Source of the DNA: an uncultured Mycoplasmatota bacterium
GTDB lineage: Bacteria > Bacillota_I > Bacilli_A > RF39 > UBA660
Length of the DNA: 64,000 bases
Assembly (NCBI GenBank): GCA_900548695.1
Contig: URLC01000004.1
Span: 124,001 to 188,000 of the forward strand
Direction of reading: 5' to 3'
Part shown: piece by piece, positions 61,153 through 64,000 of the stretch
Position numbering within the stretch: the first letter of the stretch is position 1
Layout of the letters: every line of letters begins with the position of its first letter
Position numbers and translations under genes: made by a program
Notes under the pieces: generated by a model
The model's database searches: none
What the model was told of the DNA's origin: nothing
What the model saw: only the letters and a program-made list of their open reading frames with translations

Positions 61153-61629
61153 ATGGAGAATAGATACGGTGTGAAATTTGAAGAAGGAAAAACATACAGT
61201 ATACCAGACAATCTCACATTAACAGCTGGTATTTGTGGAACAGGTTTTCACTATACTCCATATTTAGAGGATACATTACGATATGTCAATGGTATGGAAG
61301 AAGAAATTATCATAGCCAAAGTAACTGCTAGTAGAGAAATCCTCACTTTTGATGATGACTATTATGGTTACTTTGACATTAGTGCCACAAGAGAATTAAC
61401 AATCAATCATATACTATCAAGAGAAGAAATCATAAACCACATGTTAAATAGAAATAATTTAGCAATTGAACGATTTATTAAAGGATATAAGTTAACAGAA
61501 GATGAAATAAAACAAATAAAAGCAAAATTTGAACACGATATAAGTGTTTCCTTAGCAATTTCATATTATCAAGAAAATGATACAGAAACATATAAGAAAT
61601 TTTATAAACGCAGAAATAATTTAAAATAA
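61153..61629 (+). CDS. DUF7666-like protein, likely start interrupted by a stop codon
   Basis: The 158-residue frame from ATG 61153 contains LTLTAGICGTGFHYTPYLED and regular repeats of short strands, as in DUF7666-type proteins. The natural start appears to be ATG 61117, which has AAAAGGGTG 5 bp upstream and reads MAQ, then TAA (61126-61128), then GFKAFNKNMENRYG in the same frame. So codon 4 is a nonsense codon in an otherwise intact gene. Expression would need reinitiation at 61153, which has no good binding site, so this may be a pseudogene. Confidence 0.6.
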   Translation: MENRYGVKFEEGKTYSIPDNLTLTAGICGTGFHYTPYLEDTLRYVNGMEEEIIIAKVTASREILTFDDDYYGYFDISATRELTINHILSREEIINHMLNRNNLAIERFIKGYKLTEDEIKQIKAKFEHDISVSLAISYYQENDTETYKKFYKRRNNLK

Positions 61630-61656
61630 AAATGAAATACTAATACTGGTGATAGA

Positions 61657-62589
61657 ATGAAAATCAGATTAGGATATGCCTGTATTAGTGAAACATTAAA
61701 AGAAAACTATAAAACGTATACTTATAGTAATTTTATAAGTGCTAAAAATGATAAAAAATTAGAGGAAATCATTACCTCTAATCTTTTTCATTTACAAGAA
61801 TTACTAAAATATAATAACAAAAATAATATTCACTTCTTTAGAATTTCTTCAAATCTAATCCCCTTAGCAACCAAAAAAGATGTAAATATAAATTACTACA
61901 CTAAATATAAATCATCTTATTTAAAACTAGAAAAAGAAATAAAGAAAAATAATATGAGAGTAGATTTTCATCCCAGTGAATATTGTGTATTAAATAGTAC
62001 CAAAAAGGAAGTTGTAAACCAAAGTATAGAGATACTAAAATATCACTACAATCTACTTTGTTATTTAAAAGTAGAAAACCCATTACTAGTTTTACATATA
62101 GGAAGTAAAGAATTTGGAAAAGCAAATTCCATCACCAGATTTATCAATAACTTTAAAAAATTACCAACAAGTATCCAAAAAATAATAGCCATAGAAAACG
62201 ATGATAAATCATTTAATATAGAAGATTGTATAAAGTTATCTAAGCAAATAAAGATACCTATAATCCTAGATTATCATCATCATATTTGTAATCCAAGCGA
62301 GAAAAGCATACAAGAATTATTACCACAAATTTTAAATACATGGAAAACTACACCAAAAATGCACTTTTCATCTTCTAAAAGTAAATTAAAAAAAGAATTT
62401 CGTTCTCATAGTGATTATATCGATATAGATGAATTTATAATTTTTTTAAGTATCATCAAAAAAGCAAAAACAGATATTGATATTATGATAGAAGCAAAGA
62501 AAAAAGATGAAGCATTATTTAGACTTACTAGAGAGCTAAAATATAAAACGAATATAATTTTTTTAGATGAAACAACATTTATGATATAA
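61657..62589 (+). CDS. uvsE: UV DNA damage endonuclease
   Basis: UvsE cuts 5' to UV photoproducts in an alternative excision-repair route. The 310-residue TIM-barrel protein opens RLGYACISETL and contains FFRISSNLIPLA, RVDFHPSEYCVLN, PLLVLHIGSKEFGK, AIENDDKSFN and ILDYHHHICNP, which carry the metal-binding His, Glu and Asp residues. It complements the uvrC pathway seen at the other end of the window. GGTGATAG precedes the ATG. Confidence 0.95.
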   Translation: MKIRLGYACISETLKENYKTYTYSNFISAKNDKKLEEIITSNLFHLQELLKYNNKNNIHFFRISSNLIPLATKKDVNINYYTKYKSSYLKLEKEIKKNNMRVDFHPSEYCVLNSTKKEVVNQSIEILKYHYNLLCYLKVENPLLVLHIGSKEFGKANSITRFINNFKKLPTSIQKIIAIENDDKSFNIEDCIKLSKQIKIPIILDYHHHICNPSEKSIQELLPQILNTWKTTPKMHFSSSKSKLKKEFRSHSDYIDIDEFIIFLSIIKKAKTDIDIMIEAKKKDEALFRLTRELKYKTNIIFLDETTFMI

Positions 62590-62612
62590 TACAAAGGAAA
62601 GGAAGAAGTAAA

Positions 62613-63329
62613 ATGAATAAAAAAATAGGCATCCTAGATTCAGGAATAGGTGGAACAACAGTATTACAAGAAATAATAAAATTATTACCAAAAGAAGATT
62701 ATGTATATTATGCAGACAGCAAGAATAATCCTTATGGAGAAAAAACACAAGAAGAAATTTATAATATAGTGAATAATATTGTCGATTATTTAATCAATAA
62801 AAAAGATTGTAAAATCATTGTTATTGCATGTAACACAGCAACAACTCGCTGTATGAAGCAATTAAAGGAAAAATATAACAAAACGCCATTTGTAGGTACA
62901 GTACCAGCTATTAAAGTTGCTTGTGATAACCATTATAAAAAAACCCTTGTCTTAGCAACTCCATCAACTATCGAATCTGAGCGAACACACGAGTTAGTAA
63001 AAGATAACAAAAAAGAAGATCAAGAAATTATTTTAAAATCTTGTGATGGTTTGGCGAATGCCATTGAAACCAAAAATTATAATAAGATAAAGACTATATT
63101 ACAACAGATAAAAAATGATGTTTCAGAAAAAGAAATTGATTCTATTGTGTTAGGATGTACCCATTATCCATTAATTAAAGAAGATATAAAAAAGTATTTC
63201 CCAAGTGCTCAAGTATTAGATGGTTCATCAGGTGTTGCTAAAGAAGTAAAACGTCAACTTGAAAAACATCATCTATTAAATACACTAGGCACTTCACAAG
63301 TAGAATATATTAACTCCAAAGAACAATAA
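62613..63329 (+). CDS. murI: Glutamate racemase
   Basis: MurI makes D-glutamate for peptidoglycan. The 238-residue protein has IGILDSGIGGTTVL, the active-site Cys regions VIACNTATT and VLGCTHYPLI, and YADSKNNPYG. It is shorter than the usual 260-270 residues, with gaps in the C-terminal half, but the catalytic residues are intact. A TATAAT (62585-62590) overlaps the stop of uvsE and probably starts its transcript. Confidence 0.95.
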   Translation: MNKKIGILDSGIGGTTVLQEIIKLLPKEDYVYYADSKNNPYGEKTQEEIYNIVNNIVDYLINKKDCKIIVIACNTATTRCMKQLKEKYNKTPFVGTVPAIKVACDNHYKKTLVLATPSTIESERTHELVKDNKKEDQEIILKSCDGLANAIETKNYNKIKTILQQIKNDVSEKEIDSIVLGCTHYPLIKEDIKKYFPSAQVLDGSSGVAKEVKRQLEKHHLLNTLGTSQVEYINSKEQ

Positions 63330-63357
63330 AATGTTTTGTTCTTTTATTTTTTTGTAT
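63318..63357 (+). terminator. Terminator after murI
   Basis: AAAGAACAA (63318-63326) pairs with TTGTTCTTT (63336-63344), then a T-rich run. The stop codon lies next to the left arm. Confidence 0.8.
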
Positions 63358-63363
63358 TATAAT
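63335..63363 (+). promoter_or_regulatory. Predicted promoter of plsC
   Basis: TTTGTT (63335-63340), a 17-bp spacer and TATAAT (63358-63363), overlapping the murI terminator. Confidence 0.5.
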
Positions 63364-63380
63364 TATAAATAGGTGATAGT

Positions 63381-63953
63381 ATGAATACGAAGTTTTATAG
63401 TATAATAAGACCCATGGTAAAAGTTTTATTTAAGCTATTATTTCATCCTAACGTTATAGGTTATGAAAATATTCCTAAAGATACTAATTATGTTCTAGCA
63501 GGAAATCATACGAAATGGTTAGATCCTATTATGTTAATTGCTATTATCCCAAAGCAAGTTCACTTTCTAGCTAAAGATTCATTGTTTAAAGGTTTATTAA
63601 GGCCCATTGTAAAAGGTGTAGGAGCAATACCAGTAAATAGAAAAATTCATGATAAAGAAGCTTTAGAAAGTGCTATAAAAGCTTTAAAACAAAATGCTAT
63701 TATAGGTGTATTTCCAGAAGGAACAATCAATAGAGAAAAGAAAACGCCAACATTACCATTCAAATATGGTGCTGTGAAAATGGCAAATGTCACCAACACA
63801 CCAATCGTTCCTTTTGTAATTACAGGTTATTATAAAATATTTTCTTCAAAAATAACAATTGAATTCTTAAAACCTCGAACAATCTCTACCAACTTAGATC
63901 AAGAAAATCAAAAGTTAAGAGAAGAAATAGATAAAAAGTTGGAGGAAAAGTAA
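63381..63953 (+). CDS. plsC: 1-acyl-sn-glycerol-3-phosphate acyltransferase (PlsC)
   Basis: PlsC adds the second acyl chain to make phosphatidic acid at the membrane. The 190-residue protein has the acyltransferase motifs AGNHTKWLDPIML (H-x4-D), GAIPVNR, VFPEGTINR and TPIVPFVITG, and a membrane-associating N-terminus. AGGTGATAG precedes the ATG. The next gene begins 3 bp after its stop. Confidence 0.95.
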   Translation: MNTKFYSIIRPMVKVLFKLLFHPNVIGYENIPKDTNYVLAGNHTKWLDPIMLIAIIPKQVHFLAKDSLFKGLLRPIVKGVGAIPVNRKIHDKEALESAIKALKQNAIIGVFPEGTINREKKTPTLPFKYGAVKMANVTNTPIVPFVITGYYKIFSSKITIEFLKPRTISTNLDQENQKLREEIDKKLEEK

Positions 63954-63956
63954 AAT

Positions 63957-64000
63957 ATGAATGTAATCAATCTAATTAAACAAAAAATGATGAAAACACC
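63957..64000 (+). CDS. Start of a gene cut by the window edge
   Basis: ATG 63957 follows GGAGGAAAAG and the frame stays open to the window end (14 codons, MNVINLIKQKMMKT visible). It is coupled to plsC. Too short to identify. Confidence 0.5.
   Translation, partial: MNVINLIKQKMMKT

Noticed and set aside
1..64000. CRISPR arrays, insertion sequences, integrases, rRNA genes
   Set aside because: No regularly spaced repeats of CRISPR type, no transposase or integrase reading frame and no rRNA sequence were seen.
1..64000. Alternative genetic code (UGA as Trp) as in Mollicutes
   Set aside because: TGA closes real genes such as mutL and the 42.8-kb permease, and Trp positions in conserved motifs use TGG.

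Overview
The window comes from an AT-rich, low-GC Gram-positive genome that uses the standard bacterial code: TGA serves as a stop and TGG encodes Trp. The spore genes gpr and spoIIP, together with yneF, an RNase J-type protein and Bce-type two-component/ABC modules, point to an endospore-forming or formerly spore-forming Bacillota, probably an uncultured gut lineage of class Bacilli. The species cannot be named from this sequence alone.

Layout. 1-18.2 kb is a compact core block: yneF, uvrC, a type IV pilin-like gene, mutL, a methyltransferase-like gene, miaA, a transglutaminase-like secreted protein, rpsT, gpr-spoIIP, three lineage-specific helical proteins, a degenerate metal-binding lipoprotein with yidD, rnc, an RNase J2-like gene with degenerate metal ligands, and tRNA-Arg(CCT). 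From 18.3 to 45 kb the content is accessory. It holds four export/defence-type ABC modules and three two-component systems of the kind that sense and expel antimicrobial peptides, plus small XRE regulators, a run of tiny stand-alone genes, several frameshifted genes, an acetyltransferase, a pentapeptide protein and a GDPD phosphodiesterase. 45-50.5 kb holds a YfhO-type membrane protein, a GNAT/M20-peptidase pair behind a leader peptide rich in consecutive His codons, and a small surface-protein candidate.

50.5-61 kb is a dense NAD(P) island. It contains pncB, a Nudix hydrolase, nadE, nadD, pnuC, a NadR-type bifunctional enzyme, a Cys/His-tailed protein, a radical SAM enzyme, pncC, a NrtR-type Nudix regulator and NAD kinase. 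Together these cover salvage from nicotinate (pncB-nadD-nadE), salvage from nicotinamide riboside (pnuC-nadR), NMN deamidation (pncC), ADP-ribose turnover and NADP formation. A 19-bp palindrome recurs at the promoters and is the likely NrtR operator. 61-64 kb returns to repair, wall and lipid genes (uvsE, murI, plsC).

The most interesting signals are: the His-codon leader peptide, overlapping hairpins and terminator upstream of the GNAT/M20 pair; the unexplained Cys/His-tailed protein plus radical SAM enzyme in the NAD island; paired operators and a covarying 5' hairpin shared by two NAD promoters; a Bce module with two tandem permeases; repeated hairpins around a row of tiny genes at 24.3-26.9 kb; and a set of broken genes confined to accessory DNA.
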